Source: Sphingomonas sp. BAUL-RG-20F-R05-02 (GTDB lineage Bacteria; Pseudomonadota; Alphaproteobacteria; Sphingomonadales; Sphingomonadaceae). Taken from it: DNA of 64,000 bases. How positions within the stretch are numbered: the first letter of the stretch is position 1; each line of letters begins with the position of its first letter. Made by a program: the position numbers and the translations under genes. Below, piece by piece: positions 8,520 through 17,045 of this stretch. The DNA lies in assembly GCF_022662305.1 (NCBI RefSeq), contig NZ_JAKNQH010000006.1:1-64000 (forward strand), written 5' to 3'. The notes below the pieces were generated by a model that saw nothing but the letters and a program-made list of their open reading frames with translations, was not told the DNA's origin and did no database searches.

Positions 8520-9526
8520 TGTAGTCCGCTGCTCGGGGGAAGATCGTCGGCGCCAGGGAGATCGGCAAACAAGGCCTCAGGCGCGAGCCGATGCTTGGTA
8601 AGTCCATCGGCTTCGGCGTAGCGCAGGATTGCCTCCAGCGCGGCGCGATTGGCGGGAACGCCATAGCTCCACGGATCGCCGCCGAGTTCGGCGAGCGTTC
8701 GTGTGCGATCGGCCATTAGCCAGGGTGAGGCTATCTTGGGATAATCGCGATCTGTGAGATCGCTGCTCGCGAGCTGCCGTGCCCGATCGAACGCTTCGAA
8801 CAGCGCCTTTGCAAGTCGCGGTGCTGTCTCGACACAGCGCCGCCTCAGCACCAGCAGGTGCATGATCGGAAAGATGCCGGTGTCGCCGAACCAGGCGCGC
8901 TCAGCCGCGCGATGATCGGGCCAGAGTCGCGCCACGCGCGGGTCGCCACGGGTGAACAGCGCCGGGGCGGTCGGGCTGATCACGCCATCAATCGCGCCTT
9001 CCTCGAGCAGGTCATTGAGCGTTTGCGTCGACCGCCGTACGGAGATTGACGGCGGCAGATCGAGCGTGGCGCGATCCTCGAGCACTGGGGTCGACAGGCC
9101 GCCGGTGATCCATTCGATGCTGGAGCGTTCGACGCCATAGCCATCGGCAAGGATCCCGCGCACCCACAAGGCGGCAGTCTGGTGAAAGTCGATCACCCCA
9201 ATCCGACGACCGGCCAAATCCTGAGGCGAAGCGATGCCGCGATCAGTGCGTACATAGACGTTCCCGTGGCGGAACGCGCGCGACACGAAGATCGGCAAGC
9301 CGACATACGCGCCATTGCCAGCCGCAACCGCGGCGATATGGCTGCCAAGCGAGAACTCGCACACGTCGAACGTTTGGTCGCGCAGCACCGAGCGGAACAG
9401 CGCCTGCGGTTGTCGGCAGCTGATCGCCAGCGTCGCACCGTCGACATCGACACGGCCATCGAGCAGCGCCTCGATCCGGTCGGAGAAGGCGAGTCCTGCG
9501 CTCAGTGACAACGTTGAGACGGTCAT
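8516..9526 (-). CDS. 4,5-dihydroxyphthalate decarboxylase-like protein
   Basis: A 336-residue protein of the Pht5-type family, which has a periplasmic-binding-protein (NMT1/SsuA-like) fold but acts in the cytoplasm. Matching blocks are 'DRIEALLDGRVDVDGATL', 'FDVCEFSLGSHIAAVA', 'GLPIFVSRAFRHGNVYVR', 'GRRIGVIDFHQTAALWVRGI' and 'PWLMADRTRTLAELGGDPW'. No export signal is seen when the ATG at 9526 is used. The frame is open another 39 codons upstream, but that part would run into the promoter region. It is first in the minus-strand cluster. The known member decarboxylates 4,5-dihydroxyphthalate to protocatechuate. The substrate here may differ, and a binding-protein role cannot be excluded. Confidence 0.75.
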   Translation of the reverse strand: MTVSTLSLSAGLAFSDRIEALLDGRVDVDGATLAISCRQPQALFRSVLRDQTFDVCEFSLGSHIAAVAAGNGAYVGLPIFVSRAFRHGNVYVRTDRGIASPQDLAGRRIGVIDFHQTAALWVRGILADGYGVERSSIEWITGGLSTPVLEDRATLDLPPSISVRRSTQTLNDLLEEGAIDGVISPTAPALFTRGDPRVARLWPDHRAAERAWFGDTGIFPIMHLLVLRRRCVETAPRLAKALFEAFDRARQLASSDLTDRDYPKIASPWLMADRTRTLAELGGDPWSYGVPANRAALEAILRYAEADGLTKHRLAPEALFADLPGADDLPPSSGLQ

Positions 9527-9580
9527 ATTGAGGGGCTTCCGTGTTCCGGCATGGCGCGGCGTTGACACAACCTTTGATAC

Positions 9581-9598
9581 ACGGTCAAATGATCGAAA
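9581..9598. promoter_or_regulatory. Candidate LysR binding site, copy 2
   Basis: ACGGTCAAATGATCGAAA lies in the 96-base divergent gap, 54 bases from the decarboxylase-like start and 24 bases before the LysR-type gene. It matches the copy at 7536-7553 in 17 of 18 positions. The arrangement is that expected for a LysR protein controlling its divergent operon and itself. Confidence 0.6.
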
Positions 9599-9622
9599 TA
9601 CTGTGAGTACAAAGGTTTCCCT

Positions 9623-10558
9623 ATGGCTGTCGATGCCACGCAAATCGCAAACCTGCTCGCGATCGCGCGCACTGGCTCCTTCACCCGCGCGGCTGCCGAA
9701 AAGGGCATGTCGCAGCCGGCGCTTTCGAACAGCATCGCGCTGCTGGAACGCCGGCTCGGCGTACCAGTTTTGACGCGAAGCCGACGCGGCTCCGAACTAA
9801 CGCCCTATGGCGAGATCCTCGTGCGCCGCGCCGAGGGACTGCAGGCCTTGCTTTCGGACGCGGAGACGGAAGTCCGCCGACGGGTCGACGGTGTTGCCGG
9901 GCCGTTGCGGATCGGCGCCACACCGAGCGTCATTCCAACCTTGCTCGCTGACACGCTGATCGAACTGATCCGTGACGGCGACCCAGTTGATATCGAGATT
10001 CTCGACGGCCTTGATCAGACGCTGGTGCCGATGCTGCGATCCGGCGCGATTGACGTGATCATCGGGCCCGTGGGTGAGATGTTCATGTCAAGCGAAGACG
10101 TGGTCGAGCGTGTGCTGATGCAAGATCCGTTCGCCGTCGCGGTGGGGTCACTTAGCCCTTTCCGCCAGCATACCGCAGTGACGCTGGCCGAACTCGCCGA
10201 TGCGCCATGGATCCTACCACGGCCGGGCAGCACCTATCGCAGCCATGTCGAGGCACTGTTCATGACCGCTGGTTTGCCATGGCCGCGCAACTGCATTCTC
10301 GCCAACTCGCTCCAGTTGCTGGAAACGGTGGTCGCATCGAGCGACCGGGTCACGATCGTCTCCCCAATTCAGCTTAAGCAGGCCGATGGCGCGCTGACCG
10401 TGATCCCGCTCGCCGACGCCGGCAGCCGGACGATTGGCTACAAGGTTCGTGCTTCGGGCCGGCTGTCGGCGCTAGGCGAGCGTCTCGTCAGCCTGCTGTC
10501 GGACAACGCGGCCGCCCGTATGCCGACCGACCGCGCCTCAACAGATCAGAAGCGGTAG
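9623..10558 (+). CDS. LysR-type transcriptional regulator
   Basis: A 311-residue LysR-family protein with an N-terminal winged helix-turn-helix ('IANLLAIARTGSFTRAAAEK', 'MSQPALSNSIALLERRLG', 'LTPYGEILVRRAEG') and a C-terminal co-inducer-binding domain ('GPLRIGATPSVIPTLLADTL' onward). It is transcribed away from the aromatic cluster with the candidate operator between them, so it most likely senses a pathway intermediate and activates the cluster. The 3' end overlaps the 3' end of the convergent porin gene by 13 bases. Confidence 0.92.
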   Translation: MAVDATQIANLLAIARTGSFTRAAAEKGMSQPALSNSIALLERRLGVPVLTRSRRGSELTPYGEILVRRAEGLQALLSDAETEVRRRVDGVAGPLRIGATPSVIPTLLADTLIELIRDGDPVDIEILDGLDQTLVPMLRSGAIDVIIGPVGEMFMSSEDVVERVLMQDPFAVAVGSLSPFRQHTAVTLAELADAPWILPRPGSTYRSHVEALFMTAGLPWPRNCILANSLQLLETVVASSDRVTIVSPIQLKQADGALTVIPLADAGSRTIGYKVRASGRLSALGERLVSLLSDNAAARMPTDRASTDQKR

Positions 10559-12078
10559 TCGGCGAGCACTCCGAAATAATTACCATTACGGCCGCCATGC
10601 GCCTGAAAGGAGTCAGTCGCCGCGAAGTAGGTTTCGAACAATCGGAACTGCATTCGCTTGGAGAACTGCCACGAGGCATCGAGGTTGAGGTCGGTGCCGA
10701 TCGCCCGGCTCGATGCGTAAGGCGCGAACGACCCTGACGGGCCGAGGTATACGCCGTCAGCCTTGCTGTTGCGCCACAGGAAGTCGGGGCCGACCAGTAC
10801 CGTAATGTTGTCGCGCGGCTTGAGCGTCAATGAGGGGTAAAGGTCCATCAGGTTGGACAGGCCGAAGAATGCACCTTCTGTGATCAGCGACGATCGGCCG
10901 AAAGCTGCAACGAAGGTCCCGGCTTTGCCGTCAGCCAGATTGTTGTCGCCGCTGAACAGATTGGCGCGCAGGCCCAGCCGTGGCTTGAGCGGCTTGGCTA
11001 CAAGCGTATAGCCGCCTTCGAACAGGATGGCGTAAGCATCGATATCGCCGCCGTTGAAGCTGCCGCTCTGGTGATTGCCCTCGAGATCGAAGTCCCACGC
11101 GGGTCCGCGACGCCACAGCCGACCACCCCAATTATCACGGTGATCGCGGCCAACGCCTTCACGCAAGGTCGCGCTGTCGCGATTGACCTCATACCAGTAA
11201 CCGTCAACTCCGAACCCGGCGACGCGATTGGGGGCGCTGACGTAGACGCCGGTGAAGGTGGACGCGTGATTGGGGTTGTCGTCGAACGTGCCTGGTTGAA
11301 TCGCCACAGGCCGCACGCCGAATACATCCACCGACACCTTGCCCGGCAGGATGTAGGTGGCGCGAACTCCCTGAAAGGTGAAGCGGGTATTCAATCCCTC
11401 GCGCGTGTCGACGAGCTTGCCGTTGCCGAGCGGCATCTCGAACCGGCCGGGTCGTAGCGTAATCTTGCCTGCGGAGCCCAGCGGAAGCGTCACATCGACA
11501 AACGCCTGAGCTATGTCGAGTTTGTCGCTGTTGGGAGGAGTAACAAACGAGGCGCCGAGATCGCGGTTGTCGCCAAGTTCGACAAACGCGCGAACGTAAG
11601 GCCCAACGTGAAGGTCGGCGAGCAGCCGCAGGCGCGACTGCACCGGGTCCTCGCCATCCTTTGCCCGCGCGCCAAGCACGGTGTGGTTCCAATTGGTATA
11701 ATAGAGCCGCGCCTCACCGCCGAGCGACAGATAGACATCGTCTCCCGCGATCGGGATATGACGGATCTTCTCCACCAGCGGCGCGTCCGCTTTGGGTGTC
11801 GCCGACCAATCCTCGGTCCAGCGATAGAACTGCGGAAGACCTTGAGGCCCTGGCCGCCCACCCGGCAGGACCTCGGCAGGACGCGGCTGCGATCTTGGCG
11901 GCCGCACCCCGGTCATAGATTGCGACGCCAGCGGTCCGCCTGACTCGGTCGTCTGCGGCGAATTAGGGGGAACGCTCTGCGCTTGCGCGACCTGGGCGGC
12001 GAAAACCACCGCTGACAAACCTACCGGGGTCATGAGCACACGCAGTGTGGAACGCCCATATCTTCTTACCACAGTCAA
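10546..12078 (-). CDS. Outer-membrane porin of the alginate-export family
   Basis: A protein of about 510 residues with a signal peptide ending 'AAQVAQA' and a C-terminal strand ending in aromatic F ('GNYFGVLADYRF'), typical of beta-barrels. The body shows repeated amphipathic strands and patterns of the alginate-export (AlgE-like, PF13372) porins ('LSLGGEARLYYTNWNHTVLG', 'SRLRLLADLHVGPYVRAFVE', 'GRFEMPLGNGKLVDTREG', 'FTFQGVRATYILPGKVSVDV'). Such porins often sit beside aromatic or organic acid operons and may serve substrate entry. The start is uncertain: TTG at 12078 has GGAG upstream, and ATG at 12033 would also leave a signal peptide. It converges on the LysR gene. Confidence 0.8.
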   Translation of the reverse strand: MTVVRRYGRSTLRVLMTPVGLSAVVFAAQVAQAQSVPPNSPQTTESGGPLASQSMTGVRPPRSQPRPAEVLPGGRPGPQGLPQFYRWTEDWSATPKADAPLVEKIRHIPIAGDDVYLSLGGEARLYYTNWNHTVLGARAKDGEDPVQSRLRLLADLHVGPYVRAFVELGDNRDLGASFVTPPNSDKLDIAQAFVDVTLPLGSAGKITLRPGRFEMPLGNGKLVDTREGLNTRFTFQGVRATYILPGKVSVDVFGVRPVAIQPGTFDDNPNHASTFTGVYVSAPNRVAGFGVDGYWYEVNRDSATLREGVGRDHRDNWGGRLWRRGPAWDFDLEGNHQSGSFNGGDIDAYAILFEGGYTLVAKPLKPRLGLRANLFSGDNNLADGKAGTFVAAFGRSSLITEGAFFGLSNLMDLYPSLTLKPRDNITVLVGPDFLWRNSKADGVYLGPSGSFAPYASSRAIGTDLNLDASWQFSKRMQFRLFETYFAATDSFQAHGGRNGNYFGVLADYRF

Positions 12079-12607
12079 AGCTCTCCGTGCCGGGCGTTCG
12101 CCGGTCTTCTTGTGGTGTTGTCATGCATGCCGGCGGGCCAAGAACGATTGCTCTCGGCCGGTCCACTAACCGGTAGTTACCGGCCGGCAGCCCGTTGCAG
12201 CCGTTGCTGCCCAGTGGGGACTTGATGTCACCGGCGCCGCTCGTACGTCCAATGATCGATTGGTGATTGGTGCCGAGATTTACTTATGGCTCACTCGTGG
12301 CAGGAGCGAATCAGCTCGCCGAGCCTGCGCGACGATTTCATCGTTCAGAACCTATGCCCTGATGTACTCTTTAGCGTTCTCGAGAAATCCTGCCGTTGAG
12401 GCTATCACCCGCCCCATCAGTTCCACGGCTTCGTTTAAGTTGCTCAACGACCGCACTGGAATAGGTCGGAGCTAGAGACACGACGACCCAGAAGTCGCCA
12501 TTCGGGCCACTCCGTCCACTTCCCGAAACCCGCGGTTCGTTCACAATCTGATCCCGTTTCAGATTGGCTGCTTTATCAGCGGCAAGGTTCCGCTGTTTTC
12601 GCCAGTG
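12079..12607. other. Upstream region of the porin, no gene seen
   Basis: This gap of 529 bases holds a palindrome at 12170-12183 and, at 12245-12259, a loose match to the aromatic-cluster motif (ACGTCCAATGATCGA). I see no supported gene; the one plus-strand frame of about 70 codons has no good start and no recognisable protein. Confidence 0.4.
12170..12183. promoter_or_regulatory. Palindromic candidate operator upstream of the porin
   Basis: CCGGTAGTTACCGG is a perfect six-base inverted repeat with a two-base centre, about 90 bases before the porin start. Its length and position suit a dimeric repressor or activator site. It differs from the LacI-like sites of the xylan locus. No regulator is assigned. 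Confidence 0.35.
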
Positions 12608-13186
12608 TCACCGCGTCAGCTCTACGTTCAAAATACCTTCGATCGCAGGCAGCATCGCCTCGACCACAGCAGCGATTGCCTTGCCGTTCGGATGCACCCT
12701 GTCCGCAAGTACCATGTCTCGATGACCCAGCACACCGGCGGGAAAGAACGGCCAAGTCGTTGCACCATGGAGCTTGGCCAGAGCTTGCTGAATGTCTGCG
12801 TAAGGGGCCGCCCTCTTTGCGAGCAGCGGCGGGGGCATGATGGTTGTGAGCAGCACCGGGGCGCCGCAGCGGCCAAACTCGACGAGGATCGCCTCAAGGT
12901 TCGCCAGCGTGGACGACGGCGGCACCTGTCGGAGCACATCGTTGGGTCCGAGCTGGATGATCGCGAGGTCGGGACGGACTTGCAGGCGCGCGAGCACGCG
13001 GGGTAGCCTCCGCAACGCGTCGGCAGTGGTGTTCCCGGCAACACCCGCGTTGATCACCCGTGCGCCCGGATGTGCAGCGCTCAGAAGATGCTCCAGTTGA
13101 GCGGCAAAGCCGTCGGCGGTGGCTAGACCATAGCCAGCGACGAGGCTGTCGCCGAACGCGAGGATGAGCGGGGCTGATGCGGTCAT
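12608..13186 (-). CDS. GDSL/SGNH-family esterase (TesA-like)
   Basis: A 192-residue serine esterase of the SGNH family, close in size to arylesterase/lysophospholipase TesA. All blocks are visible: block I 'ILAFGDSLVAGYGL' (nucleophile Ser), block II Gly in 'NAGVAGNTTADAL', block III 'IIQLGPNDVL' and block V 'DRVHPNGKAIA' (Asp and His). Using the ATG at 13186, there is no signal peptide, so it may be cytoplasmic; a TTG at 13198 is an alternative that adds four residues. It stands alone. Confidence 0.85.
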   Translation of the reverse strand: MTASAPLILAFGDSLVAGYGLATADGFAAQLEHLLSAAHPGARVINAGVAGNTTADALRRLPRVLARLQVRPDLAIIQLGPNDVLRQVPPSSTLANLEAILVEFGRCGAPVLLTTIMPPPLLAKRAAPYADIQQALAKLHGATTWPFFPAGVLGHRDMVLADRVHPNGKAIAAVVEAMLPAIEGILNVELTR

Positions 13187-13295
13187 GGAACACCGCAAAG
13201 ATAGGTATTGCCGGGTCGATTTGTAGCGATGCCACGTCGCGTTGATGCCGATGCCGCCGCCGCGCGTTCAGTGATCCCGTACAATGGAGACAATG

Positions 13296-13526
13296 ATGAC
13301 CGACGAGACCGCCGTCCAAGCCCGCCGCCGCGAAATCGCGATGGAGCACGTCCTGTTCAAGCTGGTGGAATACGTCGAGGCTAAGCATCCTGGCCTGCTC
13401 GATCATATTGAAAGCAGCCTCGACCATCTGGGAGACCCGGCGAAGGACGAAAGCAAGGACGACGAGGCGGTGCGCGACATTGCCCGTAAGCTGATTGCCA
13501 GTGCACGAAGTGAGAGGGCCGCCTGA
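13296..13526 (+). CDS. Small acidic hypothetical protein
   Basis: A 76-residue, charged, helix-rich protein (MTDETAVQARRREIAMEHVL onward) with no membrane segment and no family I recognise. The ATG at 13296 is chosen because GGAGA ends six bases before it; the ATGs at 13284 and 13293 fit the site less well. Base composition is normal for the genome, and the frame lies in a clean gap, divergent from the esterase with about 110 bases between. A soluble helical or regulatory role is a guess. Confidence 0.55.
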   Translation: MTDETAVQARRREIAMEHVLFKLVEYVEAKHPGLLDHIESSLDHLGDPAKDESKDDEAVRDIARKLIASARSERAA

Positions 13527-13823
13527 GCACCCTGCTGCCCTCTGGACGGAAGCAGACGACGCCTCCACCGCGCGACGGAAAGGTTGCATGTGGACATATA
13601 GCGGCACGCGGTCGTCACTCGCACCATCATGGACGGCGCCGTCCGACGGAGGCGCCTTCTATCTAGTCATAATGCGGTCGGCTTCGCGTCGGCAGGCTAG
13701 ACCCAGTTCCGACCGTTCGCGACCAGGTTCCCGATGTGCCTTTCGGCCGTCCGTTCATGTCGCTGCTCCTGCCGCCGATTGGCCTAGCGCGCATCGTGCC
13801 GCCACCCGCTTGGGAAGGACCGC

Positions 13824-14336
13824 ATGAACCCGACAATCACCGCGTTTGCGCAACTACTCAACCGCGGCCGAGGACTGGCGCGGAATTTGGCTGTGAGGTG
13901 GGCGTTTGAAGAAATGGGCCAGCCCTATAACGTACGTCTCCTTTCTTTTGCAGCGATGAAGCAGCCGGCACATCGCGCGGCAGCAGTTCGGGCATACCCC
14001 GACGTACGAGGACGACTCGTTTGCGTTGTTTAAATCGGCTGCCATCGTGTTCCATATCGCCGAGTGCCATCGGGGACTCATGCCTCAGAATGCGGAAGCC
14101 AGAGCACGGGCGATCGCATGAATGTTCGCTGCCAAGAGCACGGTGGAGCCAACGATCGTCGAACGCAGCATGGCGTTGCTGCTCGAGGCAGATCGGCCTT
14201 GGCATACTGAGCGCATCGCAATGCTAGATGAGCGAGTGAGGACAAGGCTAAGCGATCTCTCCCGCTGGTTTTCTAACCATAACTGGCTGGAGGACGAGTT
14301 CAGTGCAGCCGACATCGTGACGGTATCGGTTCACCG
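13824..14336 (+). pseudogene. Glutathione S-transferase gene, frameshifted and interrupted
   Basis: The N-terminal frame from ATG 13824 reads as the thioredoxin-like domain of a GST ('RGRGLARNLAVRWAFEEMGQ', 'PYNVRLLSFAAMKQPAHRA'). At about 13985 the frame shifts: the next frame continues as 'QFGHTPTYEDDSFALFKSAA', 'IVFHIAECHRGLMPQN', 'AEARARAIA'. A TGA at about 14119 then stands where the family usually has Trp before 'MFAAKSTVEPTIVERSM'. The helical domain runs to 'DEFSAADIVTVSV' near 14330. There it stops and serine-recombinase sequence of the opposite strand begins. At least one frameshift, one nonsense codon and a truncated 3' end make it non-functional. Confidence 0.8.
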
Positions 14337-14339
14337 TGA

Positions 14340-15080
14340 TGCTCCGCACCAAGTGCCCAGGCGATCGCGGCGGACGCGCAGTCAATCTCGATGCCGCTGT
14401 CTCGTACTCGGACTTGCGTCACGAGGGCAGCGAGGCGCTGCCGGCCACGACTGTTTAGCTCGGCATGCAGATCGCCGCATCGCGCTATGATCAGCGGCAC
14501 CTCGGCAAGCTGTACGTGCGGCCATTCGGCCGAGGTGAGCGCGATCCCATCCTCAAACAACTTAGCGAGACGTGTCCCGACGGCGTCCTCGATTTCGATC
14601 GCTAGCAGCCGCATGCCGGCGGTACCCGGCGTGGTCTGGAGATCGCGGCTGGACATAGTAGCGGTAGCGCACCTTGGCCTTGCATGCATCAGACGCGATC
14701 AACGGCTCACCGCTCGCGTCGACGATCCGTCCGGCCAGCAGGCTGTGATGCTCGGCGCGTGGACCACGCTTGCCGCCCCGTACATGCCCGGCGAGCAACG
14801 CCTGCGCCTTGTCCCAGACTTCACGTTCGATGATTGGCTGGTGCAAGCGTTTGTAGACCTGCCCCTTGTGATGCACCTTGCCGATGTAGATTGCGCATTT
14901 GAGCAGCAGATGGATTTGGCCACGGCTGAACGGACCACCGCCATAGCCGGTGCCCGAGCCAATGCGGAGCCGGCGTGGCGAAACGGTGTCGTCCCGTGTC
15001 AGCGCCTCGGCTACCAGCCGAACATTGCCGAGCACGAGGTAGCGCTGGAACACCTTGCGGATGATCGCGGGATACCGCAT
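14340..15080 (-). pseudogene. Large serine recombinase, C-terminal fragment
   Basis: Two minus-strand frames together read as the recombinase and zinc-ribbon part of a large serine integrase/resolvase. The first is 'IIRKVFQRYLVLGNVRLVAE', 'GGGPFSRGQIHLLLKCAIYI', 'GKVHHKGQVYKRLHQPIIER', 'EHHSLLAGRIVDASGEPLIA' and 'KVRYRYYV'. The reading then shifts near 14650 into 'GMRLLAIEIEDAVGTRLAKL' and the coiled end. The N-terminal catalytic domain with its serine is missing to the right of 15080. It abuts the broken GST gene, so a mobile island or prophage probably once recombined here and was then largely lost. Confidence 0.75.
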
Positions 15081-15553
15081 TTTGCTCCGCTGAGATCGCT
15101 AGTGTCCCCTCACCTCAATCTTGTTGTCGACGCGAGATCAGCGATTACGTCGTGAAGTCGTCGGAGCTCGCTCAGCTGCTTGGAGAGATCAGATCAACCC
15201 GTAGTCTGGCGCTGTTTCTATGATGCGGGCTAGGTAAAGACGCGTGGCAGCGTTGAACGACCGGAAGTGGGCGCTTCCAGCCCGATCGCTTTTCGTCCCC
15301 ACACCCCCCCGGTGAGCTTTGGACGCAATGAAAGCGTTCGGTCGGCTGAAAGTCGCGGTCTGGTGGAAAGCGGGCATTAGAGTATGCTATCGCGTGAACG
15401 CCAGGCGCTGGTACTCAGCCAATCCTTATCCGCATCCTCTCGGCCGCGGGGCCGCAGGACAATGTAAAGTCTTCGCGCACGTTGACGCGGAAGACCTCGA
15501 AGTCATTCATGTATGTTGATCCGAATACCGTTATCTGTTCGGGAAATGGACCT
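15081..15553. other. Decayed stretch between recombinase fragment and IS element
   Basis: These 473 bases hold no protein I recognise. Short frames on both strands (60 or so codons) have no clear ribosome-binding site. The region is probably leftover mobile-element DNA. Confidence 0.4.
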
Positions 15554-16390
15554 GGGCTCAGGACCTATTAAATTGCTTGCGGGGACGTTGATCGGTTGAT
15601 TCAGTGGTGGCGCAAGGAGACGTTACCATGAGTGATATCATCTGATTGTCGGAGGCGCAGATGCGCCACATCAAGCCGTATTTTGCGTTATCGCACGGGG
15701 TGCTCGGGTTGATGATCGTCGGATTATTAGCGTGATCATCTTCGTAATCAGGAACGGTCTGCGCTGGTGGGACGCTCCTGCCGCGTAAGGACCGCCGAAG
15801 ACGATCTACAATCGGTTCATACGTTGAAGCAGGTTTGGTATGTTCAACAAGATCCTTGCGGCGGAAGGCGGCAAGCCTGACCAGTTGATAATCGATGCCC
15901 CTTATCTCAAGGCGCACCAGACGGCTGAAGGCCTTTTAGAAAAGGGTCTGTTCCCCGACGTATTGGACGCACCAAGGGCGGCCTGAACTCAAAGCTACAT
16001 GCCGTCTGCGATGGCAAGGGGAAGGCCGCTCGTCATGCTGCTCAGCGAAGGTCAGATGAGCGACTACAAGGGTGCCGCCCTCATGCTCGACGCCTTGCCC
16101 CGGGCCAAGGCACTGCCCGGGGACAAAGGCTATGACGCCGACTGGTTTTGCGCCGCGCTAGCAAAGCGCAAGATCACTGCTTGCATTCCCTCAAAAGCCA
16201 ACCCGAAAATGCCGATTCAGCACGACGCAGCGCTCTATCAGCAGCGCCACGCAATTGAAGACGTGTTCGGAAGGCTCAAGGATTGGCGGCGCATCCAAAC
16301 GCGTTATGATCGCTGCTCGCATACCTTCATGTCCGCCATCTGCATTGCCGCAACTGTCATCTTCTGGCTCAATCAACGAGTCCTGACCCT
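15554..16390 (+). mobile_element. Degenerate IS5-family (IS427-like) insertion sequence
   Basis: The left end GGGCTCAGGACCT (15554-15566) and the right end GAGTCCTGACCC (16379-16390) form imperfect inverted repeats around a decayed transposase, giving an element of about 840 bp, usual for the IS427 group. No intact target duplication is evident. The right end lies at the stop codon of the adjacent TadE gene. Confidence 0.65.
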
Positions 16391-16421
16391 AACACGCCGA
16401 CGGCTGAACACCATTCACTGA
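15628..16421 (+). pseudogene. IS5-family transposase, inactivated
   Basis: The reading begins ATG AGT GAT ATC ATC at 15628 and meets a TGA at once (15643) where this family usually has Trp. Downstream, pieces of the IS427-type transposase appear in different frames: 'MRHIKPYFALSHGV', 'VIIFVIRNGLRWWDAPAA', 'MFNKILAAEGGKPDQLIIDA'. An open part from 15999 follows, with 'GRPLVMLLSEGQMSDYKGAA', 'GDKGYDADWFCAAL', 'QQRHAIEDVFGRLKDWRRIQ' and 'ICIAATVIFWLNQ'. Several stops and frameshifts exclude activity. The last reading frame runs past the IS end because the native stop in the inverted repeat is out of frame. Confidence 0.85.
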
Positions 16422-17045
16422 GTTTATGCCGGGATCGGAAGTGTCGCGATTATCACGAACCATCATCGCGGCGACCTCGTGCATCAACGCCGAAGGTGCG
16501 ATGCGAGCGGAGATGATAGGTTGATATTGATAGGCGATCTCCACAAACATGGCTGGCGCGTCGGCTACCGCGACAATCTTGGCGTCTGAAGGGCCCATTC
16601 CCTTTACGCTTGAATTGCCCTTACCATCACCCTGCCTGCCGTAGCTCGACGGATAAACGAGCGCTCCGTAGCAACGTTGCCAATGGAGATATTGCCCATG
16701 CGGTTGGCCGTCGTCGACCTCCAGACTAGTCAGTATGATTCGACCGTTGTGCGCTAGATCGAGCGATCCGCCTTGGAGGTTTGCGCCTGTAAAAAGATCA
16801 TTGATCTGCTTTTCGTCGATCTGCGTCTGGACCGAGGTCAAGGTGCCGATCCGAGCGGCGTTGTCGGAAACCTGAAGCGCGAGTTGACTGATCTGTTGTC
16901 GAACGAGAACATAATTGGCGAACTCGAAGGCCCAAAGCGTCGCGATGATCAGGAACGGGAGACAGAGCGCAAATTCTAACAGCGCCAATCCGCGCGTCTC
17001 CCGACGAAGCGTGCGAAACAGACGTACGGGCGCACTCACGGGCAT
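16389..17045 (-). CDS. TadE-family minor pilin (Tad/Flp pilus)
   Basis: A 218-residue TadE-like protein: basic head, then 'GLALLEFALCLPFLIIATLW' with the conserved Glu of the prepilin-like helix, and a large extracytoplasmic domain. It should be processed or inserted in the inner membrane as a minor component of a Tad (tight adherence) pilus. It is third in a minus-strand operon and overlaps the preceding TadE gene by ten bases. Its TAG stop (16389-16391) coincides with the edge of the neighbouring IS element, so the last residues may have been trimmed or altered by the insertion. The rest of the tad secretion genes are not in this window. Confidence 0.85.
   Translation of the reverse strand: MPVSAPVRLFRTLRRETRGLALLEFALCLPFLIIATLWAFEFANYVLVRQQISQLALQVSDNAARIGTLTSVQTQIDEKQINDLFTGANLQGGSLDLAHNGRIILTSLEVDDGQPHGQYLHWQRCYGALVYPSSYGRQGDGKGNSSVKGMGPSDAKIVAVADAPAMFVEIAYQYQPIISARIAPSALMHEVAAMMVRDNRDTSDPGINSVNGVQPSAC

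Noticed and set aside
12245..12259. Possible third copy of the aromatic-cluster motif (ACGTCCAATGATCGA)
   Set aside because: It needs a deletion and a further mismatch compared with the two clear copies; too weak to count.
15189..15377. 62-codon minus-strand frame near the recombinase fragment
   Set aside because: No recognised domain, no good ribosome-binding site and located in decayed DNA.
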